Assembly (NCBI GenBank): GCA_002311385.1
Contig: DCAE01000120.1
Span: 16,629 to 40,864 of the forward strand
From: Dehalococcoidia bacterium UBA1141
Lineage (GTDB): Bacteria; Chloroflexota; Dehalococcoidia; Lucifugimonadales; UBA3495
DNA: 24,236 nt
Reading direction: 5' to 3'
Below, in pieces: positions 17,066 to 24,236 of the stretch. The notes below the pieces were generated by a model. It was not told the DNA's origin, did no database searches, and saw nothing but the letters and a program-made list of their open reading frames with translations. Every line of letters starts with the position of its first letter. The stretch's first letter is position 1. The position numbers were made by a program, and so were the translations under genes.

Positions 17066-17260
17066 GTGAGTATGTTTTCACTGCTCCTTATTTTTGGCGG
17101 AATAATCGGGTTCTTTTGCAGCATTGCCTGCTTTGTGGTTGCGCTTGCCATCGCTTCCGCTCTTTGGTTGAATATCGGCGCAGCGGTCCTGGGTTTATCT
17201 ATCGGGCAGTTTGTGGGCTTTCTTTTGATTTATGAAAAGAGTCCCCATGAGTTTCAGTGA
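17066..17260 (+). CDS. Small two-TM membrane protein, 64 residues
   Basis: No family recognised. The protein is almost entirely hydrophobic: a segment at about 5-31 (LLLIFGGIIGFFCSIACFVV...) and another at about 33-55 (NIGAAVLGLSIGQFVGFLLIY), ending YEKSPHEFQ. GTG 17066 and ATG 17072 are both possible starts; only weak GAG-type purines precede them. It lies 46 bases before the interrupted membrane gene on the same strand and may be part of its transcript. The hydrophobic-aware composition makes chance less likely, but the weak start lowers confidence. Confidence 0.5.
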   Translation: MSMFSLLLIFGGIIGFFCSIACFVVALAIASALWLNIGAAVLGLSIGQFVGFLLIYEKSPHEFQ

Positions 17261-17305
17261 GGCTATTGAAGATTTTTCAGGCGGATTTTCAGCCGGGATT
17301 TGAGA

Positions 17306-17998
17306 ATGAAAGATACCGTCAGTTTCGCACTGCTCATACCAGGGGCAATATTGTGCGGGTGGGCCGCAGTGTTGCTGGTCTGGAACCTATTTTACTTCTG
17401 GTTCCCCTCGGTGGATTACAAGGTCGGAGAGACTGATGAGACCATCTCCATAACCGGTAAAAGGGGAGAAACGCTTACTTTCTTGATGAAGCCGGGAAGC
17501 TCCGTGGGCGCAAAATGAGGGACAACGGGCATCACGCTGAGCCTCACCAGTCCTACCCTAAAGCCGATAGAGGAAGAAATCGTTGCGTTTAAGGATCCGG
17601 ATTGGGCTGAAGGTATCAATACCTTCAGCATCCTTAAGGACGCCTCCTTTGAGATCAAAGGGGAATTCACAATTCCACGACAACTAGGGGATTCAACCAG
17701 CGCATCCAATACTGAGCCCGGCGTCTATGTTGGCTCATTAAGCGGACTGGTGATAATACCCAAGACCTCAGGCGAAAACAGCTTTGTGACCACTTCGCTG
17801 GATTTGAACTACGATGTGAGTCTCGATTTGAAACCCGGTGAGATATCCGCTTCTTCGCCTTGGACATTCATAAAAGACTGGTTTGGTCCAACTTGGCGCA
17901 ATCTGGGCATAATAGCTGGGATTGGCGTGGGCCTCTTCTTATCAGGCTCGTTCCTGGTACCCAAAACGGAGCAAGAGGATGCGCAAGCTGATATCTAA
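17306..17998 (+). pseudogene. Two-TM membrane protein interrupted by in-frame TGA
   Basis: ATG at 17306 with GGGA seven bases upstream (a TTG lies two codons earlier). The frame reads an N-terminal membrane segment (SFALLIPGAILCGWAAVLLVW...), then a beta-rich domain, and meets TGA at 17516-17518 (codon 71). Downstream the same frame stays open for 159 more codons: GTTGITLSLTSPTLKPIEEE, FSILKDASFEIKGEFTIP, YVGSLSGLVIIPKTSG, DLNYDVSLDLKPGE, then a second membrane segment (NLGIIAGIGVGLFLSGSFLV) and stop at 17996-17998. Without the TGA the protein would be 230 residues with an exported domain between two TM helices. A single change from CGA (Arg) or TGG (Trp) explains the stop. Function unknown; same topology as the protein at 11659. 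The small 64-residue membrane gene lies just upstream. Confidence 0.75.
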
Positions 17999-18003
17999 AT
18001 TGA

Positions 18004-18360
18004 TTACTCCTCTCCACTTGGATCATCCAAAACTTCACGCAATTCTCTAGCCAGCCAGAAAGCCTGCCCGCTGGCGCTGCTCACGGTCAGTGTCCAAACG
18101 ACCTAGCCATTGCTAAACAGCGGCACGATGTGGTCCGAGCGCAGGCTAATTTCGACCCTTTCAGCGTCACCCAAATACCAAGAAGAGATATTGATATTGG
18201 TCCTGAGAAGGGACTGGCCCGTTGTTGAACTTCGTTCCAACTTAGTTCATTTGATTGACACCGCGGCGCCAACTTCTCGTCCTTCCCTCTGGGCCCCCGA
18301 TAGGTACATCGTGAATACCTGATACTGCTGCAATGAGTCATTGGGGGCCTGAAATTGGCG
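18004..18360 (-). pseudogene. Decayed reading frame with two in-frame stops
   Basis: Reading the minus strand back from 18360 to a TAA at 18004-18006 gives about 119 codons that look like protein but contain a TGA (18247-18249) and a TAG (18103-18105). The pieces are NDSLQQYQVFTMYLSGAQ..., then TKLERSSTTGQSLLRTNINI followed by SSWYLGDAERVEISLRSDHI and VPLFSNG, then VVWTLTVSSASGQAFWLARE and LREVLDDPSGEE. The last two pieces have the alternating strand pattern and helix expected of a folded domain, and their joining at the TAG looks natural. I do not know the family. It converges on the interrupted membrane gene. The call rests on composition only and is less sure than the other broken genes. 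Confidence 0.4.
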
Positions 18361-18400
18361 CTAACCCTAGTAAACGGTGATTAGTCGGCCAATTAGAAAG

Positions 18401-18426
18401 CCCCGGCCTATCGATGGAGGCCGGGG
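18401..18426 (-). terminator. GC-rich hairpin downstream of the amidotransferase-like gene
   Basis: CCCCGGCCT and AGGCCGGGG are perfectly complementary with an 8-base loop (ATCGATGG). On the minus strand the stem is followed by CTTTCTAATT, moderately T-rich; on the plus strand by TTCATT. It lies about 180 bases past the stop of the amidotransferase-like gene, the last gene of the minus-strand operon, and could act in both directions. Confidence 0.6.
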
Positions 18427-18602
18427 TTCATTAGACTTAATGTGTACACGGTACTGCGACGCTGAATCGGCGGATTGCTCAGCTCCCATGCCGTTGCTTC
18501 AACTCAGACAAGAGCACGAATAACGGATTAAAAATGCAAACCCGGGAGATGTTCTTAAACGGTGTAGGAGAGATCAAGTTGTACAGAATCGCAGCGATTA
18601 AT

Positions 18603-19370
18603 TCAGTTGACCAATCCGGCATTGGCCAGGAAGGCAATGAGCAACTCCCTCGTCTGATTTCTGTGGAATTGCTCGAATTGAGCGAACTCCCCTAAGAAAC
18701 GGGCGGATTCTTCCGCAGGATCGAACCCTTGACCCATTAGCTTGTATTCTTCCCGAAACACGGTGTCCCAGACTTTTAGCTCTTCAAAAGTTAGCTGTGG
18801 CTCAAACTGGAAGCCGTATGAATTTCCGTAACGAAAGGCCATGTTTATACGCTGGTAAGTAGAATTTCTCCGCAGCATTTGCCCTTCGGCCAGCTTAATC
18901 GCACCCGAAGGTATGGAAAAACAATCTCCATGCAAGGTTGGGACCAGAGGCGTTTTAATCTTGCTAAATACGGGATCGGTCAGGCCTTCTCCGGTAACCA
19001 GAATCTTGGTCAGTCCAAATTGATGACCGCCGCTGGGTTCCACTGTGCCGCCTAACGCACGGGCCAACAGTTGGGCGCCCAGACAGATACCAATCACAGG
19101 AGTCTCTCCGTCAATGGCACGCTTCAGGTAATCTATTTCGGAGCTTATCGCCGGGTAATCGTCATTGGCGGACATAGGCCCGCCCAAAGAAATGATGAGG
19201 TCAATTTCATTCAGGGCAGGGGGAGAAAACTGGTCATACAAAGGCTCGGCCTCAAATACGTCTAGAGGAACCAATTCAAAGCCTTGATCTTGCAGGATGG
19301 CCGTGAAATTTTTGGCCAGAGTTTCCGCAGCGTGGTGGCGGATAATAAGGGCGTGCTTGATTGCTGTCAC
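18603..19370 (-). CDS. Class I glutamine amidotransferase-like protein with altered catalytic motif
   Basis: About 255 residues from GTG 19370; an in-frame TTG at 19421 would add 17 residues but crosses an AT-rich, promoter-like stretch and lacks a ribosome site. The start remains uncertain. The fold is GATase1: IDLIISLGGPMSAND, then PVIGICLGAQLLARALGG with the nucleophile Cys96, then HGDCFSIPSGAIKLAE. In active enzymes the next motif is Q-F-H-P-E, providing His and Glu of the triad; here it is QFEPQ (188-192), so both are replaced. The protein may be a non-glutaminase that binds a related substrate, or an inactive partner. It follows the sarcosine-oxidase-like beta gene by about 130 bases on the same strand, the likely last gene of that operon. 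Confidence 0.85.
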   Translation of the reverse strand: MTAIKHALIIRHHAAETLAKNFTAILQDQGFELVPLDVFEAEPLYDQFSPPALNEIDLIISLGGPMSANDDYPAISSEIDYLKRAIDGETPVIGICLGAQLLARALGGTVEPSGGHQFGLTKILVTGEGLTDPVFSKIKTPLVPTLHGDCFSIPSGAIKLAEGQMLRRNSTYQRINMAFRYGNSYGFQFEPQLTFEELKVWDTVFREEYKLMGQGFDPAEESARFLGEFAQFEQFHRNQTRELLIAFLANAGLVN

Positions 19371-19501
19371 CCCTTCTTCTATCTCTGTGTATATAAGCTC
19401 TATGTATATGAGCGATGGCAATAAGAGATCGGGCTAAGTGACCAGTTTTGAGCTCTAATCTTACTAGGCTAGGTCCAGAACACCGAGAAGTTCACCATTA
19501 A

Positions 19502-20719
19502 TCAGTGGATAGCTGCCGCAGGGGCGGCGGCCCTTTCGTTTACCAGTTTACCCTCCCGGAATCTGGAAAGGGCGAAGGGTTTTATTAAATCTGGCGTCTC
19601 TCCCGTGGCGATGAGCTCAGCTATTCGTTTGCCGGCCACCGGAGCGGCCTTGAACCCCCAGCTACCCCAGCCGCAAGTCAGGATGAACCCGTCAATTCCG
19701 TCCACCGGGCCCATGATTGGCGCATAATCCGGGGTCATATCGCAGAGCCCGGCCCATTGGCGCAGAACATTGACGTTCTTGAGGCAAGGGAACATTTCCA
19801 AAACGTGGGCTGCAAGTTCTTCCATCGGCTGGAAAGACGAGCGTTGGCTGTAGCTGGGATACGGGTCCACTCCTCCACCGATTACGACTTCGCCCCGGTC
19901 GGTCTGGTAAACGTAGGCGTGGAGGTTAGCCGAGGATATCGTTTTGTCCAAGAATGGCTTCAACGGCTCGGTTACCATGGCTTGAAGAGCATGAGTCGTG
20001 ATGGGTAAATCCAAGTCCACCATCTTTGCGATTGTTGAGCTCCATCCGGCGGTGGCGCTGATTATCGTGTTGGCCTTTACCAAGCCCTGGCTGGTTTCCA
20101 CGCCAGTAACCCGACCATTGGTGCGATCAATTCCGGTGACTTCGGTAAATGGGTGTAGCTCAGCGCCCTGCCGGTCTGCGCCGCGGCCATACCCCCAAAC
20201 AACCGCGTCGTGGCGGATAACCCCGCAGGGGGGGTGGTAAAGGGCCGCCAGAATGGGAAAGTTCTTACCCTCTCTTAAATCCATCGGAGGGACCAGTTTC
20301 TTAATCTCTTTGGGGCCGATCAAACGGCTGTCCACGCCCAAGATGCGGTTGAATTCGGTACGCATTCTCAGCCCGTATACCGCCGAGTCGGTGTGTCCTA
20401 AGTCCAAGCGGCCCATCTGATTGAACAGCATGTTGAAGTTCAGTTCTTTGGCCAAACCCTCATACAACTTCACGCTTTCGTTGAAAAATGGGATGCCTTC
20501 GGGAGTCAGGTAGTTGGAGCGGATGATGGCCGTGGTGCGAGCGCTGGCGCCACCGCCCAAGTAGCCTTTATCTAACACCGCAACGTCGGTAATCCCCTGT
20601 TTGCCCAGGTAATAGGCCGTGGACAAGCCATGAACTCCGCCGCCTATAATCACCACCTCATAGCGGTCCTTCAGCGGGCGCTTGCGCCACATCTTATTTT
20701 TGCTAAATATCTGGAACAT
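19502..20719 (-). CDS. soxB: FAD-dependent oxidoreductase, sarcosine oxidase beta subunit-like
   Basis: 405 residues. DAO-superfamily protein: RYEVVIIGGGVHGLSTAYYL (20-39) binds the FAD ADP, ASARTTAIIRSNYL follows, and the C-terminal CDMTPDYAPIMGPVDGIDGF and CGWGSWGFKAAPVAGKRIAE complete the domain. The overall pattern is closest to heterotetrameric sarcosine oxidase beta, the subunit that oxidises the N-methyl amine. RHDAVVWGYGRGAD corresponds to the region where FMN is covalently attached to a histidine in known enzymes; I could not verify the residue. The gene starts six bases after the gamma-like stop. Related enzymes oxidise sarcosine, dimethylglycine or N-methylglutamate, so the substrate is open. 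A delta subunit gene is not visible next to it. Confidence 0.88.
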   Translation of the reverse strand: MFQIFSKNKMWRKRPLKDRYEVVIIGGGVHGLSTAYYLGKQGITDVAVLDKGYLGGGASARTTAIIRSNYLTPEGIPFFNESVKLYEGLAKELNFNMLFNQMGRLDLGHTDSAVYGLRMRTEFNRILGVDSRLIGPKEIKKLVPPMDLREGKNFPILAALYHPPCGVIRHDAVVWGYGRGADRQGAELHPFTEVTGIDRTNGRVTGVETSQGLVKANTIISATAGWSSTIAKMVDLDLPITTHALQAMVTEPLKPFLDKTISSANLHAYVYQTDRGEVVIGGGVDPYPSYSQRSSFQPMEELAAHVLEMFPCLKNVNVLRQWAGLCDMTPDYAPIMGPVDGIDGFILTCGWGSWGFKAAPVAGKRIAELIATGETPDLIKPFALSRFREGKLVNERAAAPAAAIH

Positions 20720-20725
20720 CTCTTT

Positions 20726-21466
20726 CTACTTTATATAGGCGGCGTTTGCGTCTTGATCAGCGATTGCTTCCAATGCTTCGAAGCCCACTGGGCCGCCCCC
20801 GCAAACGACAGCGGCTTCCAAAATTGCTTCCCACAGGTACTCACCAAACTCCCTTCCAAAATAGAGTTGGTAGCTGGGCAGGCTGCCGATATCGTTTCTG
20901 AGAATGACGCCGTGGATATCGGCAAATTTGGACTGGGCGCAGCGCAGGTTGGAAAAAGCTGAGATCGACGTGTTCAGCTCAGAAATCATGCTCAACAATC
21001 GGGCAGATTCAGGGCCGGCGATACCGATTCCGGCTAAGCCGGAGGTTAACTCCAGCGCATGAGCGCATTGCCCGGAATCGTCCTTTGATGCCTCTGCCAA
21101 TCTTGCCGCCAAGGTGGCGGGAGCCAAGCAAAGGATTTCGTCCACGGCCAATCGGCACAATGTCACTTTTTCGTCTATAAAGTCCGCTATATTTGATTCG
21201 CCGATGTCTGGAATAGATGAACCGGGGAAAACTCTGGATATAAACTGACTTAGTTGGTCTCCCTTAATGACAAATTTGGCCTGGGGGCTGATGTCGATAA
21301 TTCCCACCGTCTCCCTCAGGCGATTGCTATCGGCTTCCACAGATTCAAACTTGGATGGTTGCTGCCAACCGTCCAAATCCACCATTGATGCGCCCGATTC
21401 CAGGTGCTTCTGGTGCATGGCGCTACGCCTAACGGGACTGAACTGGACCTTGTTTTGGTTGGTCAT
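20726..21466 (-). CDS. soxG: GcvT-like protein, sarcosine oxidase gamma subunit-like
   Basis: 246 residues from the ATG at 21466, one base after the alpha-subunit stop, which implies translational coupling. An in-frame start at 21499 would overlap the alpha gene and is not needed. The sequence aligns along its length with the N-terminal part of alpha's GcvT domain: SAMHQKHLESGASMVDLDGW against TPMDQNHRDLGAAMVDLGPW, VGIIDISPQAKF against VGIIDVTTLGKL, GIAGPESARLLSMI against NLAGPRARETLSKL, and FGEYLWEAILEAA...GGPVGFEALE against YGQYIWETIMEAG...IAPFGLEAQ. It lacks the C-terminal beta-barrel of full GcvT proteins. It may be a structural subunit; folate binding is not certain. The operon order is alpha, gamma-like, beta. 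Confidence 0.8.
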   Translation of the reverse strand: MTNQNKVQFSPVRRSAMHQKHLESGASMVDLDGWQQPSKFESVEADSNRLRETVGIIDISPQAKFVIKGDQLSQFISRVFPGSSIPDIGESNIADFIDEKVTLCRLAVDEILCLAPATLAARLAEASKDDSGQCAHALELTSGLAGIGIAGPESARLLSMISELNTSISAFSNLRCAQSKFADIHGVILRNDIGSLPSYQLYFGREFGEYLWEAILEAAVVCGGGPVGFEALEAIADQDANAAYIK

Positions 21467-21467
21467 G

Positions 21468-24236
21468 CTACTGCCGCAACCTTTCCCCTTCCGGGTCATA
21501 GAAAGGCTGCAAGGTGACCTGCGCTGGCTGGGGCTTTCCTCTTACCAGGATGCTGATTTGTGTGCCGTCCTGAGCGAGTTCCACAGGAACCCAGGCTATG
21601 CCAAACCCCTTTTTCATCGTCGGGCTGAAACGGGCGCTGGTTACCTTTCCGATGGGTTTGTTCCCCGACACCACTGGCACGCCGTCCTCAGGCACCTGAC
21701 CATTTGACATAACAAAACCCACAAGCTTGTTGGGCAAGCCGCGCTCCGAGGCCAATTTCAAGCCTCCCCGGCCTATGAAGTCCTCTTTGTCAAAACGCAC
21801 CACCCAATCCATGTCGCTGTCCAAGGGATTTGAGACTGCGTCGGTGTCTTGGCCGACTATTACATGCTTTTTTTCCAGCCGCAAGATGCGCTGGGCTTCC
21901 AAGCCGAAGGGAGCGATGCCAAACTCCTTACCGGCTTCCATAATTGTCTCCCAGATGTATTGGCCGTACTCAGCGGGAACATGAATCTCCCAGCCAGTTT
22001 CTCCCACAAATCCGATGCGCAGTAAAATTGCGGGCACCCCGGCGACGGTGCCTTGTGCCGACCGCATGTACCGGAATGATTTAGTCGAGAGGTCGATGTC
22101 GGTTAGTTTGCTGAGGGTTTCTCGAGCACGAGGACCGGCCAGGTTCACCGCTGCGTAGGCCGATGTGACATTGGTTATGTGGGCGCATGCCCCCGACCCA
22201 GTCGACCACCATTTGAACCACTCTTCAATGACGTCCACGTTTCCGGTGGTGGTCGTTACGAAGAATCGGTCCTCGGAAAGCCTGGTGACGGTGCCGTCGT
22301 CCATGATGGTGCTGTTGTCGGTACAAATCAGACCGTAGCGGATTCGGCCGACGGGAAGATTCGAGAAGTGGTGGGTGTAAACCCTGTCCAGCAGAGCGCC
22401 AGCGCCTTGCCCAACAACCTCCAACTTTCCCAATGTTGTCACATCGATAATGCCCACCCGCTGCCGTACCGCCAAGCATTCATCTTGAGGAGAACCGTAG
22501 CTATGGGCTCGCTGCCATGGGCCGAGATCCACCATGGCAGCACCCAAGTCTCTGTGGTTCTGGTCCATGGGCGTGCGCTTGACCGGCATGTGGGACGGTC
22601 CAGCCAAAGCAGCTAGGGGAACGGGTTGCACCGGAGGACGGGCCGTGGTTCCTCCGGTGTCTCCGATGGTTCGGCCTGTGTATTGGGCGCATAAGCCAGT
22701 AAGGGCTTTTAGGCACATCTTGCCTTGGCAGGGGCCCATCGTGGCGGTGCTATATCGCTTCAATATTTGAATGTCGTCGAACCCTTCTTCAACGGCTTGG
22801 GCGATGTCCTTAACGGTCACGTCCTCGCAGAAGCAGATGAAGCTCTTCTTGCCTGGGTTCTTATCAGATACCAGGTTCTTATCAGATACCGGGGACGCGA
22901 AATGGGTGCCCGGTTGGTGTTCCAAGGCAGCTAATTGCTGCTTTGCCTGGTCGAGTTTTGGGAGTTTTGGGAGTTTTGCTTGAAGGGAGCCATCGCCCGT
23001 CACTAGGGTCGCCGCTTCCAAGCCAGCAATGCTGCCTTGAAGCAAAGAGGAAGGTAAATCGTGGATTCCTGAGACCTCGCCAGCCACATAAACGCCGTCG
23101 GGCAAATTGCGGGGAAGACCTTCTCCTGAGTTCTCGTCGTATTCCAGCGAACCCCCGGAGTGCTGGAGCAAAGCATTGGCGGGCTGAAAACCTCCGGACA
23201 TGCAAACCAAGTCGCAGGCTATCCGTCGGCCGGCGCCATTGCCGCTTTGGCTGGAAACAAACACTGCGTTCACCCGATTCTTTCCGGTGGCGCGGGTGAC
23301 GTTGCAATCAGCCAGAAGCTGGACTCCCTGGGAAATCAGGGACGCGGCTGCTTCCAATCCGTCGCTATGCCCTGGTCTGGCGTCCACCACCGCAGCTACT
23401 TCTACGCCTGCGTTCATCAGGTCCAACGCTGCCTGATATCCTTGGTCGTTGGCTGTCGCCACAACGGTGGTGTTGCCCGGCTTGATGCCGTAGAGATGAA
23501 TCAGCCTTTGAGCGGCGGTTGCCAGCATGATGCCTGGACGGTCATTGTTCTGGAACTGGATGGGCACTTCATAGGAACCCGTAGCTAGCACCACTCTTTT
23601 TGCTCGGAGCTTGACCAATTCATTTCCGTGGAGGATGGTCAACAGGTTGTCTTGGTAGTGAGCAAGGACGGTGGCGCTAGAAAGGATTTCGATATTGGGT
23701 GACCGGTGCGCTTCACCAGCAAGACGGATAGCCAGTTCTTGGCCTGAGCCGTCAGCCAAATCCGGCAGTCCGCTGTGGTTCCCCGAGTCAAAGCGGAGGT
23801 GTCCGCCCAAGGAAGCCTGGTCGTCAATCAATGTGACTTTTGCGCCATAGTCGGCCGCCGCCGATGCCGCCGCCAAACCTGCAGGACCGCCACCGACCAC
23901 CGCCACGTCTGCGTGGTGATACCGATGATGGTAATCCGTGTCCGGAACCTGGTTGATGTCAATCTTGCCCAAGCCGCCCACCCGGCGGATTACCCGCTGG
24001 GCCAAACCCCACAGAAACTTTGGCCGGTGCAACGCTTTGTAGTAAAAGCCCACGGGCATCAACCACTGCATGCGATCCAAGATGGACAGGAAGTCCAGGT
24101 TTAGCGAGGGCCATGCGTTCTGGTGCCGCACGTTCATGCCGGGACGAACCTGTTGGGTGCAGGCGCGGACATTGGGCACTCCGTCGACGTTCACCAAACA
24201 GTTGGGGCACCGGCCTGCGCCGCATAACAATCCCCT
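21468..24236 (-). CDS. soxA: Sarcosine oxidase alpha-like subunit with two [2Fe-2S] motifs (5' end beyond window)
   Basis: 922 codons are visible; the frame runs off the right edge, so the true start is outside. Counting from codon 24228-24230: CGAGRCPNC (Cys3, 8, 11) with Cys24 is a ferredoxin-like [2Fe-2S] site; VAVVGGGPAGLAAA (109-122) begins a two-Rossmann flavoprotein domain; CFC (466-468) and MGPCQGKMC (501, 506) form a BFD-like [2Fe-2S] site; residues from about 553 are a full GcvT/aminomethyltransferase-like domain that in relatives binds tetrahydrofolate and accepts the methyl-derived formaldehyde. Classic heterotetrameric sarcosine oxidases lack these cysteines, while opine, proline and hydrogen-cyanide-synthase-type enzymes have them, so this is more likely an electron-transferring dehydrogenase than an oxidase. 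The linker at 415-460 has short repeats. Confidence 0.9.
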   Translation of the reverse strand, partial: RGLLCGAGRCPNCLVNVDGVPNVRACTQQVRPGMNVRHQNAWPSLNLDFLSILDRMQWLMPVGFYYKALHRPKFLWGLAQRVIRRVGGLGKIDINQVPDTDYHHRYHHADVAVVGGGPAGLAAASAAADYGAKVTLIDDQASLGGHLRFDSGNHSGLPDLADGSGQELAIRLAGEAHRSPNIEILSSATVLAHYQDNLLTILHGNELVKLRAKRVVLATGSYEVPIQFQNNDRPGIMLATAAQRLIHLYGIKPGNTTVVATANDQGYQAALDLMNAGVEVAAVVDARPGHSDGLEAAASLISQGVQLLADCNVTRATGKNRVNAVFVSSQSGNGAGRRIACDLVCMSGGFQPANALLQHSGGSLEYDENSGEGLPRNLPDGVYVAGEVSGIHDLPSSLLQGSIAGLEAATLVTGDGSLQAKLPKLPKLDQAKQQLAALEHQPGTHFASPVSDKNLVSDKNPGKKSFICFCEDVTVKDIAQAVEEGFDDIQILKRYSTATMGPCQGKMCLKALTGLCAQYTGRTIGDTGGTTARPPVQPVPLAALAGPSHMPVKRTPMDQNHRDLGAAMVDLGPWQRAHSYGSPQDECLAVRQRVGIIDVTTLGKLEVVGQGAGALLDRVYTHHFSNLPVGRIRYGLICTDNSTIMDDGTVTRLSEDRFFVTTTTGNVDVIEEWFKWWSTGSGACAHITNVTSAYAAVNLAGPRARETLSKLTDIDLSTKSFRYMRSAQGTVAGVPAILLRIGFVGETGWEIHVPAEYGQYIWETIMEAGKEFGIAPFGLEAQRILRLEKKHVIVGQDTDAVSNPLDSDMDWVVRFDKEDFIGRGGLKLASERGLPNKLVGFVMSNGQVPEDGVPVVSGNKPIGKVTSARFSPTMKKGFGIAWVPVELAQDGTQISILVRGKPQPAQVTLQPFYDPEGERLRQ
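22856..22979. repeat. In-frame short repeats in the alpha-subunit linker
   Basis: An 18-base unit (GGTTCTTATCAGATACCA) is duplicated at 22856-22890 with one terminal mismatch, giving VSDKNL-VSDKNP in the protein. A 9-base unit, GAGTTTTGG, occurs three times at 22953-22979 (last copy ending GC), giving KLP-KLP-KLD. Both lie in the linker between the flavin domain and the BFD-like iron-sulfur domain and keep the frame. They look like replication-slippage expansions tolerated in a flexible linker. Confidence 0.8.

Noticed and set aside
16768..17151. Minus-strand open frame with GEFPGEFTGGFHGDF repeats
   Set aside because: The repeats are a by-product of the palindrome and neighbouring short repeats; it is antisense to the LLM gene end.
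17516..17518. Selenocysteine or programmed readthrough at the TGA in the membrane gene
   Set aside because: There is no redox motif around the codon and no convincing hairpin just after it (only a 5-bp stem with a 21-base loop); a point mutation or error is simpler.
21464..21499. Upstream start for the gamma-like protein
   Set aside because: It would overlap the alpha gene; the ATG at 21466 sits one base after the alpha stop, a usual coupling arrangement.
24228..24230. TTG as the start of the alpha subunit
   Set aside because: The frame stays open to the window edge and the codon lies inside the ferredoxin-like motif, so the start must be beyond the window.

Overview
The window reads as a bacterial chromosome segment of moderate GC (roughly 55 percent by eye) from a free-living heterotroph. 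The mix of families suggests an uncultured Chloroflexota of the SAR202/Dehalococcoidia type: a flavin/F420 LLM oxidoreductase, a deazaflavin (DDN-type) oxidoreductase, an N-acyl-D-amino-acid deacylase, an epoxide hydrolase, a lactonase, a NIPSNAP protein and a sarcosine-oxidase-like complex. That assignment is an inference from gene content; no rRNA, tRNA or marker gene is present. I see no phage, transposase, CRISPR array or integrase.

Layout. 0.2-4.2 kb: a MEMO-family protein (-), divergent from an SDR oxidoreductase (+), which converges on an N-acyl-D-amino-acid deacylase (-). 4.2-6.2 kb: a gene-poor stretch, a lipoprotein-like TPR gene interrupted by an in-frame stop, and two small unknown proteins. 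6.4-8.7 kb: epoxide hydrolase and a beta-propeller lactonase (+). 8.7-11.5 kb: a minus-strand run of NIPSNAP protein, ThDP enzyme, deazaflavin oxidoreductase and a 72-residue protein. 11.7-14.0 kb: a two-TM membrane protein and a 316-residue protein made of two homologous halves (both -). 14.5-18.0 kb: plus-strand aminotransferase (frameshifted), LLM oxidoreductase, a 64-residue membrane peptide and a second two-TM protein (interrupted by TGA), followed by a decayed minus-strand reading frame. 18.6-24.2 kb: a minus-strand operon with a sarcosine-oxidase-like alpha subunit (running off the right edge), a gamma-like GcvT protein, a beta subunit, and then a class I glutamine-amidotransferase-like protein.

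How the genes fit together. Most of the products look like scavenging catabolism of small organic molecules: demethylation of N-methylated amines (alpha-gamma-beta complex), deacylation of N-acyl-D-amino acids, opening of epoxides and lactones, and flavin/F420 redox steps. The most distinctive points are: the alpha subunit keeps all cysteines for two [2Fe-2S] clusters, the gamma-like protein looks like a copy of alpha's own GcvT domain, the amidotransferase-like protein has lost its His/Glu motif, and four reading frames in about 14 kb are broken (TAA, TGA, a one-base frameshift, and a TGA plus a TAG). Those lesions could be true decay or errors in a draft or metagenome-derived assembly; the sequence alone cannot decide.
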